DNA of 64,000 bases, taken from positions 558,001 to 622,000 of the forward strand of contig JACKEJ010000004.1 of assembly GCA_020633055.1 (NCBI GenBank). The letters are read 5' to 3'. This DNA comes from Sandaracinaceae bacterium (GTDB lineage: Bacteria; Myxococcota_A; Polyangia; Polyangiales; Houyiibacteriaceae). The notes under the pieces were generated by a model. It had not been told where the DNA came from. It did no database searches and was given only the letters and a program-made list of their open reading frames with translations. Of the stretch, positions 27,135 to 35,601 are shown in pieces. Within the stretch, counting starts at the first letter, position 1, and each line of letters begins with the position of its first letter. Position numbers and translations under genes: made by a program.

Positions 27135-29126
27135 TCACGCGGAGACGACGCGCCCCGCGATGGCGCTCGCGGCGACACTGAGCGGGCTGGCCAGCCACAC
27201 GTCCCCTGGCCCGCTGCGCCCCGGGAAGTTCCGGTTCTGCGCGCTGATGGTGACCGTGGAGGCGTCCTTCGAGGCGCCCGGCCCCGCGTTGATGCACGCC
27301 CCGCAGCTGGGCGCGATGACGGTCGCCCCCACCTCGCGGAACAGCGCGTCGTAGCCTTGGGCCTCGGCGTAGGCGCGGATGCTCTCGCTCCCGTACTGGA
27401 TGAAGCACGCGACCCCGGGCGCCACCCGCTCTCCGCGAGCGAGCGCGTCGCGGAAGACGCTGGCGTAGAGATCCATGTCGTGCGCCTTGCCGCCCGTGCA
27501 GGAGCCACCGTACGCGATCTGGATCGGCACCGGCGCGTCGAGCTCGTCGATGGCGCGGCCGTTGCGGGGGTCGCCGGGGCTCGCGACCATGGGCCGCAGC
27601 TGGGCGAGGTCGAGCTCGAGCTCGTGGGCGTAGCGCGCGCCCGGGTCGCTCGTGACGCACAGCGCCCGCACGGCGTCCGGCGTGAGTCCTCGCGAGCGCG
27701 ACAGGGCCTGCACCACCAGCTCGTCGGCGGCGATGATGCCGGTGAACCCGCCCGCCTCGACGGCCATGTTGGTCAGCGTAGCGCGCTCGTCGAGCGTCAT
27801 CGCGTAGACGCCCTCGCCCGTGAATTCGAGCACCTTGCCAATGCCCTGGCTGGTGCGGAAGAACGGCATCGCCAAGAGGCGCAGCATGACGTCCTTGGCG
27901 GTGGTGCCCGGCGGCAGCGTGGAGCGCAGCGTGACGCGCACCGTCTCGGGCACGCGCACGCGCACGTCCTCCGTGAACCACGCGTTCGCCATGTCGGTGG
28001 AGCCCACGCCGAACGCGAAGCACCCCAGCACGCCGGCCATGCAGGTGTGACTGTCCGTGCCGATGACCACCTGACCCGGCAGCGCCAAGTCCTCCACCAC
28101 CGCGTTGTGGCAGATGGCCTGCGAGCCGCCGCGGGGGCTCTCGCCGTAGAGCCTCAACTGATGACGCCCCGCGAATTCGGCCTGGGTGGTGGCGAGCCCG
28201 TTGGCCTTGTCGAGCAGCCCCTGCGCCACGCGCGCCGCCGGCATGACGTCGCCGATGAACGTCAAGTGGTCGCGGAAGAGCACCACGCTCTCCTTCGCGC
28301 GCACCCTGGCGTCTGGTCCGAGGGCGGCGCGGAACAGCGCGTCGGCCATGGGCGTCACGTACTCGTGCGCGAAGCGGAGATCGGCCCGGGCGAAGAGCGC
28401 GTCACCCGGCTGCACGGCGGCGACCCCCAGCTGCCCGTGGGCGGCATCGACCACCGCGTGGCGCGCCAGGATCTTCTCCACCATGGTCATGGCGCGCGGC
28501 GCCGTGGTGATCGCGGGCGGGGCGATCTCGCCGGCGAGCCGCGCGCGGTTGTAGGCGAACAACCCACCCGCCCGAACGATGTCGGCGCTGATGGGATCGA
28601 GCCCCTCGGTGAACGCGTCGATGGGCACGGTCTCCCCCGCCTCGAGCCGCGTCAGCACGCCGAAGTCGGTGGTGGTGAGCAACCCAATGTTCTGGCAGTT
28701 CTGCCCGTAGATCTTTTCGATGCTCTCGGCCACGATCACGCGCACCCCGGCAGCGAGTTCGGAGAATGGCGCGGTCTCCCGCGACGATCCGCAGCCCTTG
28801 CTGCGACCGCTGACGATGACGTCGAAGCCTCCGTCGCGGATGGCGTCCTGCGTGATGGCGTCACCCGCGAGACCCACGAGGCAGTAGCGCCCGAGGGTCT
28901 CGTCGTAGTGGAAGCACACCCAACCGGGGGTGATCTCGTCGGTGGAGATGGCCCCACGCAGCGCGTGCTCGAGGGGCCAGTGGAGGTCTTCCCCGGCGAG
29001 CTGGCGACGGATCCACTCCACGTCTTCCGTCAGGTACAGGACTCGACCCTTGAGAGTGATGGCGTCGCGCGGCACGCGGCGAGGATTGCGGGCCGGAGGG
29101 GACCGCGCAAGGCGTTGGCCGCTCAC
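27135..29126 (-). CDS. Aconitase-family hydro-lyase with the swivel domain first
   Basis: About 663 residues. The N-terminal third is the LeuD/aconitase swivel domain (ISTDEITPGWVCFHY, SGRSKGCGSSRETAPFSELA). The rest is the LeuC-like [4Fe-4S] part: VVIGTDSHTCMAGVLGCFAF, then cluster Cys in YGGSCTGGKAHDMD and SCGACINAGPGAS. Aconitase and isopropylmalate isomerase interconvert citrate/isocitrate or isopropylmalates; which one is used here cannot be told. The swivel-first order differs from AcnA and LeuC-LeuD and is shorter than AcnB (~865 residues). It starts at a GTG overlapping the sensor kinase stop (GTGA), an odd partnership for a metabolic enzyme. Confidence 0.85.
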   Translation of the reverse strand: MSGQRLARSPPARNPRRVPRDAITLKGRVLYLTEDVEWIRRQLAGEDLHWPLEHALRGAISTDEITPGWVCFHYDETLGRYCLVGLAGDAITQDAIRDGGFDVIVSGRSKGCGSSRETAPFSELAAGVRVIVAESIEKIYGQNCQNIGLLTTTDFGVLTRLEAGETVPIDAFTEGLDPISADIVRAGGLFAYNRARLAGEIAPPAITTAPRAMTMVEKILARHAVVDAAHGQLGVAAVQPGDALFARADLRFAHEYVTPMADALFRAALGPDARVRAKESVVLFRDHLTFIGDVMPAARVAQGLLDKANGLATTQAEFAGRHQLRLYGESPRGGSQAICHNAVVEDLALPGQVVIGTDSHTCMAGVLGCFAFGVGSTDMANAWFTEDVRVRVPETVRVTLRSTLPPGTTAKDVMLRLLAMPFFRTSQGIGKVLEFTGEGVYAMTLDERATLTNMAVEAGGFTGIIAADELVVQALSRSRGLTPDAVRALCVTSDPGARYAHELELDLAQLRPMVASPGDPRNGRAIDELDAPVPIQIAYGGSCTGGKAHDMDLYASVFRDALARGERVAPGVACFIQYGSESIRAYAEAQGYDALFREVGATVIAPSCGACINAGPGASKDASTVTISAQNRNFPGRSGPGDVWLASPLSVAASAIAGRVVSA

Positions 29127-31231
29127 TCGGTCGACGGACTCAGGCGCTCGATCGTCACCACCAGGTCTTCGATGCGGAGCGGCTTCTCGAGCACCACCGT
29201 GCGCCGCGCGTCGTTGACCCCGTCCAGCTCGGCCGAGTCGCCGTAGCCCGTGCAGAGGATGAAGGGCACGTCTGGCCGCAGGCGGCGCACCCTCTCGAAC
29301 AGCTCACACCCGTTCAGGCGAGGCATGCGCAGGTCCGACAACACGGCGCGGAAGCGCCCAGGAGCCTGCTCGAAGAGGCGGAGCGCCTCGGCACCGTCGG
29401 CGGCGACCACCACCTGGTAGCCGGACTCGACGAGCGCCGCGGCGCACGCGTCGCGCACCGCAGCCTCGTCCTCCGCGAAGAGCAGGCACCCAGCGGCCTG
29501 CGGTGGCGCCGTGGAGTAGCGCTCCATGCGGGCGGGCTTGTCGACCCCCTCGATGGGGAACGCGACACGCATGAGCGTGCCCTCGCCCAACGCGCTCTCG
29601 ATCTGCACGCCGGCGCCATGATTGCTGAGAATGCCACGCACGGCGCTCATGCCGAGCCCACGGCCCGAGCGCTTCGTGGTGAAGAACGGATCGAACATCT
29701 TCGCCAACGTCGCGGGGGACATGCCCACGCCCGTGTCCTCCACCTCGAGCACGATGAACTCGCCCTCCGACACATCCTGTTCTGGGAAGCGCGCGTGGAT
29801 GGCCGCCGATTCGTAGAGGGTGGTGTAGGTGCGGACCGTGACGCGCCCGCGCTCTTCCCCGATGGCGTCGACCGCGTTGGTGACCAGGTTCATGACCACC
29901 TGCTGCAGCTGCGCCGGGTCGCCCTGGATGGCGAGGTTCGCGGCGTGCAACTCCAACACCACCTCGACGGCGCCCGGCATCGCGGCCGCGAGCAGCCCCG
30001 TCATGTCGCTCACCAGCGCGTCGATGTCCACCAGCTCCTGACGCACCTTCGAGCGCCCTGCATAGGTGAGCATCTGGCGGGTGAGGTCGGTCGCGCGCTG
30101 GACGATGCCGTCGATGGCGGTCAGCGAAGAGGCCGCCGGCGAGTCGCTGGGGAGCCGCCGCTGCATGAGGTTCACGTGCGCCAGCAGGGCCGCGAGCAGG
30201 TTGTTGAAGTCGTGGGCGATGCCCCCGGCCAACAGGCCGAGGCTCTCGAGGCGCTGGGCCTGCTGCAGCGCGTTCTCCGTGCGCTTGCGCTCGGTGATGT
30301 CCTGCACGGTGCCGGTCAGGCGCAGCTGTGCGCCCGCCGTGCGGATACGGGACAGCAGGAAGCTGTGGTGTGCGCGCTGCCCGTTGGGGAGGTCCACCTC
30401 GACCTCGACGTCCACGTTGGCGGGGCCGTCGCCGCGCAGCGCCCGCGCCAGCACCTCCTGACCCGGAGGCAGGTGAAGCGCGACGAACGCAGGGACGCTC
30501 GGGACCGGCCCCGAGGTGGGCAAGCCGTAAAGCTGATACGTCTGCTCGGACCACGTCATGTGCCCGCTGCCAACCGTCAGCGTCAAGTCCCCGAAACGCC
30601 CGATGCGCTGTGCCTCGCGGATGGCTTCTTGGCTACGCAAGAGCGAGCGCTCGCGCTGATCGTTGCGGATGGTGACGCTGGCCAGGGCGCAATACTCGTG
30701 CACGAGCTCGGAGGCCACTGCGGGCAGCGGCCCCCCCTCCGAGCTGGTGAGGACGAAGAGCCCAAGGGGCTTGCTCTCGGGCCCCCGCACCGGCACGGCG
30801 AGCAGCGACGTGATGCCGAGGTCCGCGGCCTCCGCGGCGCAAGCGTCCCCCGCCAACCAGCTGGGCACGTCCATCTGCGTGATGGTCGTGGGGTTGTCGA
30901 ACACTTGCTGCGCGATGCGCGCGAGCAGCATGGACCCTTCGAGGGTCCGCGCCTCGAACGACGGCGCTGCCCCGACCTCGACGCCGGCGGCGTCCTCACG
31001 CGCCACCAGGATGAGCGCTCGACCCTGCGGAGCGAAGCGCTGCACCAGGGTGCACAGGGTCGCCAGCACACCTTCGCGCGTATCGCCCGCCGCGATCAGC
31101 TCGAGGACGAGCAGCTGCCCCTCGCGCAGCGCGTTGTCTACGTCGTCGATGACACTCGCCGCCGAGTCGATGTCGCTGTGGTTGGACAAGGGGGTATTCA
31201 CAATAGCACCAAAGCGGGGCGGTCCTGACAC
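29123..31231 (-). CDS. Hybrid sensor histidine kinase/response regulator (GAF-PAS-HisKA-HATPase-REC)
   Basis: About 702 residues, cytoplasmic, with no membrane helix. In order: a GAF-like domain (residues ~35-200, ending SLLAVPVRGPESKPLGLFVL), PAS (~220-330, ending RLTGTVQDITERKRTENALQ), HisKA with GGIAHDFNNLLAALLAHVN (His near 350), HATPase with NLVTNAVDAIGEE, EDTGVGMSP and GRGLGMSAV, and a C-terminal receiver (~582-700) with LLFAEDEAAVRD, the phospho-Asp in VLSDLRMPRLNG and the Lys in VLEKPL. The HDFNNLL form marks the NtrB-like soluble kinase class. A GTG at 31201 is an alternative start. The output partner is not encoded nearby. Confidence 0.9.
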   Translation of the reverse strand: MSGPPRFGAIVNTPLSNHSDIDSAASVIDDVDNALREGQLLVLELIAAGDTREGVLATLCTLVQRFAPQGRALILVAREDAAGVEVGAAPSFEARTLEGSMLLARIAQQVFDNPTTITQMDVPSWLAGDACAAEAADLGITSLLAVPVRGPESKPLGLFVLTSSEGGPLPAVASELVHEYCALASVTIRNDQRERSLLRSQEAIREAQRIGRFGDLTLTVGSGHMTWSEQTYQLYGLPTSGPVPSVPAFVALHLPPGQEVLARALRGDGPANVDVEVEVDLPNGQRAHHSFLLSRIRTAGAQLRLTGTVQDITERKRTENALQQAQRLESLGLLAGGIAHDFNNLLAALLAHVNLMQRRLPSDSPAASSLTAIDGIVQRATDLTRQMLTYAGRSKVRQELVDIDALVSDMTGLLAAAMPGAVEVVLELHAANLAIQGDPAQLQQVVMNLVTNAVDAIGEERGRVTVRTYTTLYESAAIHARFPEQDVSEGEFIVLEVEDTGVGMSPATLAKMFDPFFTTKRSGRGLGMSAVRGILSNHGAGVQIESALGEGTLMRVAFPIEGVDKPARMERYSTAPPQAAGCLLFAEDEAAVRDACAAALVESGYQVVVAADGAEALRLFEQAPGRFRAVLSDLRMPRLNGCELFERVRRLRPDVPFILCTGYGDSAELDGVNDARRTVVLEKPLRIEDLVVTIERLSPSTE

Positions 31232-31276
31232 GCGGTCAGCTCAAAATGCTACGAATGTTCTGCTATAGGGCGCTCC

Positions 31277-32947
31277 ATGACCGACTTCCGCTTGCGCCCC
31301 CACCCCCAGTTCGCCGGCGTCCCCGGCCCCGTGCTGACCGTCGTCATGGACGGCGTCGGGATCGGGCGGCACGACGAGGGAGACGCGGTTCACCTGGCCC
31401 ACACGCCTGTGCTCGACGCGCTGGCCGCTTCGCCACTGACGACCACCTTGCGCGCGCACGGGCTGAGCGTGGGGCTGCCCAGCGACGACGACATGGGCAA
31501 CAGCGAGGTGGGGCACAATGCGCTCGGCGCTGGCCGCGTGTTCGACCAGGGGGCCAAGCGCGTCCAGCAGGCCATCGCATCGGGGGAGCTGTTCGAGGGT
31601 CCCGTGTGGCGCGAGCTGACCGAGCGCGTGCGCAGCACGGGCCAGGCGCTGCACTTCGTAGGGCTGCTGAGCGACGGCAACGTCCACAGCCACCAAGACC
31701 ACCTGGTGGCCATGCTGAAGCGCTGTCACGCGGACGGGGTCACCCAGGTGCGCGTGCACGTCCTGCTCGACGGCCGCGACGTCCCCGAGACCAGCGCCCT
31801 CGAATACCTCGAGCCGCTCGAGGCGCTGCTGAGTGAGCTCTCGGCTCAGCCCCAGCGTGACTACCGCATCGCGTCGGGGGGCGGGCGCATGGTGGTCACC
31901 ATGGACCGCTACGAGGCCGACTGGGACATGGTCGCCCGCGGCTACGCCCTGCACGTTCGCGGCGAGGGACGCGGCTTCCGCAGCGCGCGGGAGGCGGTGC
32001 TCACGCTGCGCGACGAGAGCCCGGGCGTGATCGACCAGAACCTGCCGGGCTTCGTGGTGGTGGACACGGATGGCGCGCCCGTGGGCCCGATGCGCGACGG
32101 CTGCGCGGTGGTGCTCTTCAACTTCCGGGGAGACCGCGCGATCGAGTTCACGCGCGCCCTGACCGAGACCTCGTTCCACGCGTTCGAGCGCGGGCCCCTG
32201 CCGGACCTGCTGTTCGCCGGGATGATGCAGTACGACGGGGACCTGCACCTGCCGGAGCGCTTCCTGGTAGACCCGCCCGCCATCGACGCGACCCTGGGCG
32301 AATACCTGGCGCGCAACCGGGTGCCGCAGTTCGCGTGCAGCGAGACGCAGAAGTTCGGGCACGTGACCTACTTCTGGAACGGCAACCGCAGCGGCTGCTT
32401 CGACGCGCAGTACGAGCGCTACGTGGAGATACCCAGCGACCGCCTGCCGTTCGAGCAGCGCCCCTGGATGAAGGCGGCGGAGATCACCGACGCCACCATC
32501 CAGGCTCTGCTGGACGGCAAGCTGCGCGCCGGGCGCATCAACTACGCGAACGGCGACATGGTGGGCCACACCGGCCACCGGGACGCGGCCATCACGGCGG
32601 TCCAGGTGGTGGACCTGTGCCTCTCGCGCCTGCTGCCCGTGATCCGCAAGCTGCAGGGGGCGCTGATCGTGACGGCGGACCACGGCAACGCGGACGAGAT
32701 GTTCGAGCTGGACAAGAAGACGGGCGCGTTCAAGGCCGACGCGAGCGGTCGCCGCGCCGCGAAGACCAGCCACACGCTCAACCCCGTGCCGTGTCACATC
32801 TACGCCCCCGTTCTCGGTGGCGTGAATGGCCTGCGGGTGGCCGACGTCGGTGCCGCAGGCCTCGCCAACGTAGCCGCCACCAGCCTCTTCTTGCTGGGCC
32901 TCGAGCGCCCCGAGGCGTTCGAGCCTTCCCTCCTCACCATCGCTTGA
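31277..32947 (+). CDS. gpmI: 2,3-bisphosphoglycerate-independent phosphoglycerate mutase
   Basis: Interconverts 3- and 2-phosphoglycerate in glycolysis/gluconeogenesis using two Mn2+. About 556 residues, slightly longer than the ~510-residue norm. Visible features are the VVMDGVGIGRHDEGDAV metal site, the catalytic Ser in DDDMGNSEVGHNALGAGR, FVGLLSDGNVHSHQDHL, VHVLLDGRDVPETSA, ASGGGRMVVTMDRYEADWDM, the ETQKFGHVTYFWNGNRSG block and the second metal site TADHGNADEM with KTSHTLNPVPC. Its start lies 46 bp from the divergent sensor kinase start. An AT-rich TGCTATAGG upstream may be an extended -10. Confidence 0.95.
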   Translation: MTDFRLRPHPQFAGVPGPVLTVVMDGVGIGRHDEGDAVHLAHTPVLDALAASPLTTTLRAHGLSVGLPSDDDMGNSEVGHNALGAGRVFDQGAKRVQQAIASGELFEGPVWRELTERVRSTGQALHFVGLLSDGNVHSHQDHLVAMLKRCHADGVTQVRVHVLLDGRDVPETSALEYLEPLEALLSELSAQPQRDYRIASGGGRMVVTMDRYEADWDMVARGYALHVRGEGRGFRSAREAVLTLRDESPGVIDQNLPGFVVVDTDGAPVGPMRDGCAVVLFNFRGDRAIEFTRALTETSFHAFERGPLPDLLFAGMMQYDGDLHLPERFLVDPPAIDATLGEYLARNRVPQFACSETQKFGHVTYFWNGNRSGCFDAQYERYVEIPSDRLPFEQRPWMKAAEITDATIQALLDGKLRAGRINYANGDMVGHTGHRDAAITAVQVVDLCLSRLLPVIRKLQGALIVTADHGNADEMFELDKKTGAFKADASGRRAAKTSHTLNPVPCHIYAPVLGGVNGLRVADVGAAGLANVAATSLFLLGLERPEAFEPSLLTIA

Positions 32948-32967
32948 TCTATGGTCGAGCTGCGCCG

Positions 32968-33615
32968 ATGACGACGACCCCAAGCCACTTGCCACTCCGC
33001 TGCGCGCGCTACCTCCACACGGGCACGGCCATCGGCGCCTGGGGGCGTGGGGGCGTGCGGATGCTCGCGATGGGCCTCTGCCTGGGTCTCTGGGCCTCCG
33101 CCGGGGCAGCCAGCGCGCAGACCGGCACGGGGCTCGCCGGCTTCCAGTTCGGCTGGACGGCCGCCGAGGCACAGCACGCCTGCGAAGGCGCGAGCCACAG
33201 CTACAGCATCGAGCGCGTCAGCGGCGCCGTGGTCGAGCGCTGCTCGGCGCCCCTCGTGGACGTCGGGTTCCCGCGCGGGGCCGAGGTGGTGCTCAACTTC
33301 TGCGGTCAACACCTGTGCCGCATCGTGGTCATCGCGCAGCTGGAGGGCGACGCGGCGACCGCGACCGTCGCCGCCACGCGCGGACGGCTCGAGCGGAAGT
33401 ATGGGGCGCCGTCTCAGACCGACGGCGAGGGCGTGGGCCTGCGCACCATCACCTACGAGCAGGCGGGGCAGGGGCAGTCGCCGGACCAGACGGCCCGCAT
33501 CACCCTCACGGCGAGCGCCGGGCGTGGGCGGCGCATGGTGTCGTTGGCCTACATCAGCCGACGGCAGCTGACACCCGAGGAGCGGCGCGAGCTGGAGGTG
33601 CTCGGCGCGCTCTGA
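32968..33615 (+). CDS. Exported hypothetical protein
   Basis: About 215 residues from the ATG at 32968. A long N-terminal region precedes a signal-like segment MLAMGLCLGLWASAGAASAQ (cut after ASA near residue 50), so the true start may be an internal Met. The mature part has two Cys pairs (QHACEGASHSY, VERCSAPLVDV and FCGQHLCRIVV) and a strand-rich pattern ending LTPEERRELEVLGAL. It probably resides in the periplasm. I do not recognise the family; similar small Cys-containing exported proteins are common in myxobacteria. Confidence 0.6.
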   Translation: MTTTPSHLPLRCARYLHTGTAIGAWGRGGVRMLAMGLCLGLWASAGAASAQTGTGLAGFQFGWTAAEAQHACEGASHSYSIERVSGAVVERCSAPLVDVGFPRGAEVVLNFCGQHLCRIVVIAQLEGDAATATVAATRGRLERKYGAPSQTDGEGVGLRTITYEQAGQGQSPDQTARITLTASAGRGRRMVSLAYISRRQLTPEERRELEVLGAL

Positions 33616-33665
33616 CCCCCCGCACGAGACTGGAAAAGATGCCGGGCTTGGGCTACCAGGGGAGT

Positions 33666-34697
33666 ATGAGATTGCGTGGGCTGATGGTCATGGGTGCACT
33701 CGCGGCGCTGCCCGCGTGCCAACGCGGCGCTGGTCCGAGCACGGCGCCGAGCGACCCTCCCGTCGCCGGGGCCGTGGCACCCGAGCTGCCGGGCGCGGTC
33801 CCTCCCAGCTTGCTGGCCGCCCCTGGCACCGGCCCTGCGCTCTTCATGGGGGCCGCGGCCAACGCCTCCCCCGTGGGCTACGTCTCGGCCGACGTCGCGT
33901 TCGAGCTGGCCGGCCCGCTCGGCGGGGAGCGCGTGCCAGTCCGCATCGTGGGCCCCATGGCGGTCGAGCTGCACTTCAGCGCCAACCGGCTCGCGGCGCG
34001 TGTCCTGCGGGGCGGACGGGTGCGGGGCACCCCCGTGTCCGTGGGCGTGGGCAACCTGGTGCGGGTGCTGGGCCCAGCCGACGAGCCGCGCCGCACCCGC
34101 ATCTCCGTCACGCCCGTCATGGCCGATCCGCGGTTGCGCGAGGGACTCGGGACCTGGGAGGGGACCTTCCCAGTCGTCGGCTTGGGGGCAGACGCCAGCA
34201 GCGCCACCCCCACGCTGGCGGAGGGCAGCACGCGCCGCCTGCCCGCGACCGAGGTCGGGCTGTACGAGGCACCCGGTGGTCCGCTGGTCTACACGCTGCC
34301 CGCCTTGAACCCGGGGCTCACGGTCGAGCTCGTCCGCGACGAGGGCCCGTGGCACGCGGTGCGCGTAGGGTCCGGGCCGTTCCTGGTGGGCTTCGTGCAG
34401 ACCGAGCTCGTCCCTGCGGCTGCCACCATCGTGCCGGCCTCTGGAGCGGGTCGTGGTGGAGACGCACTGCCCCAGCGAATCTCGGATGAGAGCGCCCACC
34501 CCCTGTTCCGCGTGCCGGCGGGCACCGAAGTGGTCTTCGAAGGGCGCGTCATCGCCCGCCTGAACCAGCCGGGTTGGGCCCGCGAGCTGCGCCGCTTCAC
34601 GGCCTACCAGCAGGCGGATGTGTTCGTGGCGGTGGACGACTCGGTCGCGGTGCGAGGGCTCGTGCCCATCAGCGCCCTGCTCCCGCCCAGTCCGTGA
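33666..34697 (+). CDS. Putative lipoprotein with SH3-like segment
   Basis: About 343 residues. GGGGAG just upstream supports the ATG at 33666. A lipoprotein signal (MRLRGLMVMGALAALPAC, Cys 18) leads into a Pro/Ala linker and then a beta-rich body. Residues ~205-260 (EVGLYEAPGGPLVYTLPALN, then WHAVRVGSGPFLVGFVQTEL) look like a bacterial SH3-type domain, which often binds peptidoglycan or metal ligands. Function unknown. The next gene's start overlaps in space but is in another frame. Confidence 0.65.
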   Translation: MRLRGLMVMGALAALPACQRGAGPSTAPSDPPVAGAVAPELPGAVPPSLLAAPGTGPALFMGAAANASPVGYVSADVAFELAGPLGGERVPVRIVGPMAVELHFSANRLAARVLRGGRVRGTPVSVGVGNLVRVLGPADEPRRTRISVTPVMADPRLREGLGTWEGTFPVVGLGADASSATPTLAEGSTRRLPATEVGLYEAPGGPLVYTLPALNPGLTVELVRDEGPWHAVRVGSGPFLVGFVQTELVPAAATIVPASGAGRGGDALPQRISDESAHPLFRVPAGTEVVFEGRVIARLNQPGWARELRRFTAYQQADVFVAVDDSVAVRGLVPISALLPPSP

Positions 34698-34728
34698 GCG
34701 TGCCGACCGCTTCGACGAAGGCCATGGC

Positions 34729-35601
34729 GTGACCAACGAGGTCGACACGAGCGCGCTGCGGCCCGAAGACGGCGACGACGAAGACGCACGCGCGCTGGGT
34801 GACCCCGTCGACGATCCGCTCACGGACGACGCGCTCACGGGCGGCTTTCGTGTCTGGCAGCGCAAGCGCGGCCACCGCTACTCGATCGACGACGTGCTGA
34901 CCGCCCAGCGGGCGTGCCTCGCGCGACCGGACGCACAGCGGTACGTGGACATCGGCTGTGGATTGGGCTCGGTGCTCCTGATGGTGGCGTACAAGCTGCC
35001 GAGGGCACGCGCCGTGGGTGTGGAGGCGCAGGCCGTCTCCCATGCGCTGGCGTGCCGCAACGTGCTCCGCAACGGTCAGGGTGAGCGCATCAGCGTCCTC
35101 CGCGGTGACCTGCGCGACCTGCGCGATGGGGCGCCGCGAGCGCTGGTCCTCTCCTCGTTCGCCGGAGGTCGTGAGGGCGCGGAGCTGGTCTCCGGGACCC
35201 CACCCTACATGCCGGTTGGCACCTCCACGCCCTCCCCGGACAGCCAGAGACGCTATGCGCGGGTCGAGCTGCGCGGGGGTGTCGAGGACTACCTCGCGAC
35301 CATGGGGGCGCTCCTGGCGCCGGGTGGACGCGCCGTGGTGTGCTGCGATGCGCGCACCCCCGAGCGGGCCCTGGCGGGGGCCGTGGCCGCTGGGCTGACA
35401 CCCCTCGAGCGCCTCGACGCGATCCCGCGGGAGGGCGCGTCGGCGCTGTTCAGTGTATGGACCCTGGCGCGGCGAGCCGACGTTCCGGACAGGCCCCACG
35501 TGCACGACCGCTTCGTCGCCCGAGACGCGCACGGACAGCGCACTCCGGCCTATCGCGCGCTACGCTCCTTCTTCGACCTCGATCCCCGGCCCCCAACATG
35601 A
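34729..35601 (+). CDS. Class I SAM-dependent methyltransferase, TrmN6/RlmF-like
   Basis: About 290 residues from a GTG at 34729. The N-terminal FRVWQRKRGHRYSIDDVLTA resembles the lead-in of tRNA (adenine-N6) methyltransferases of the TrmN6 (YfiC) group. A SAM-binding motif I follows (YVDIGCGLGSVLLMVAYKLP), then RAVGVEAQAVSHALACRNVL with the acidic ribose-binding residue. The target-site motif is GTPPYMPVG where N6-adenine enzymes have NPPY, so the substrate position differs by one residue (Thr for Asn). The stop overlaps the next methyltransferase (ATGA). Confidence 0.78.
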   Translation: MTNEVDTSALRPEDGDDEDARALGDPVDDPLTDDALTGGFRVWQRKRGHRYSIDDVLTAQRACLARPDAQRYVDIGCGLGSVLLMVAYKLPRARAVGVEAQAVSHALACRNVLRNGQGERISVLRGDLRDLRDGAPRALVLSSFAGGREGAELVSGTPPYMPVGTSTPSPDSQRRYARVELRGGVEDYLATMGALLAPGGRAVVCCDARTPERALAGAVAAGLTPLERLDAIPREGASALFSVWTLARRADVPDRPHVHDRFVARDAHGQRTPAYRALRSFFDLDPRPPT

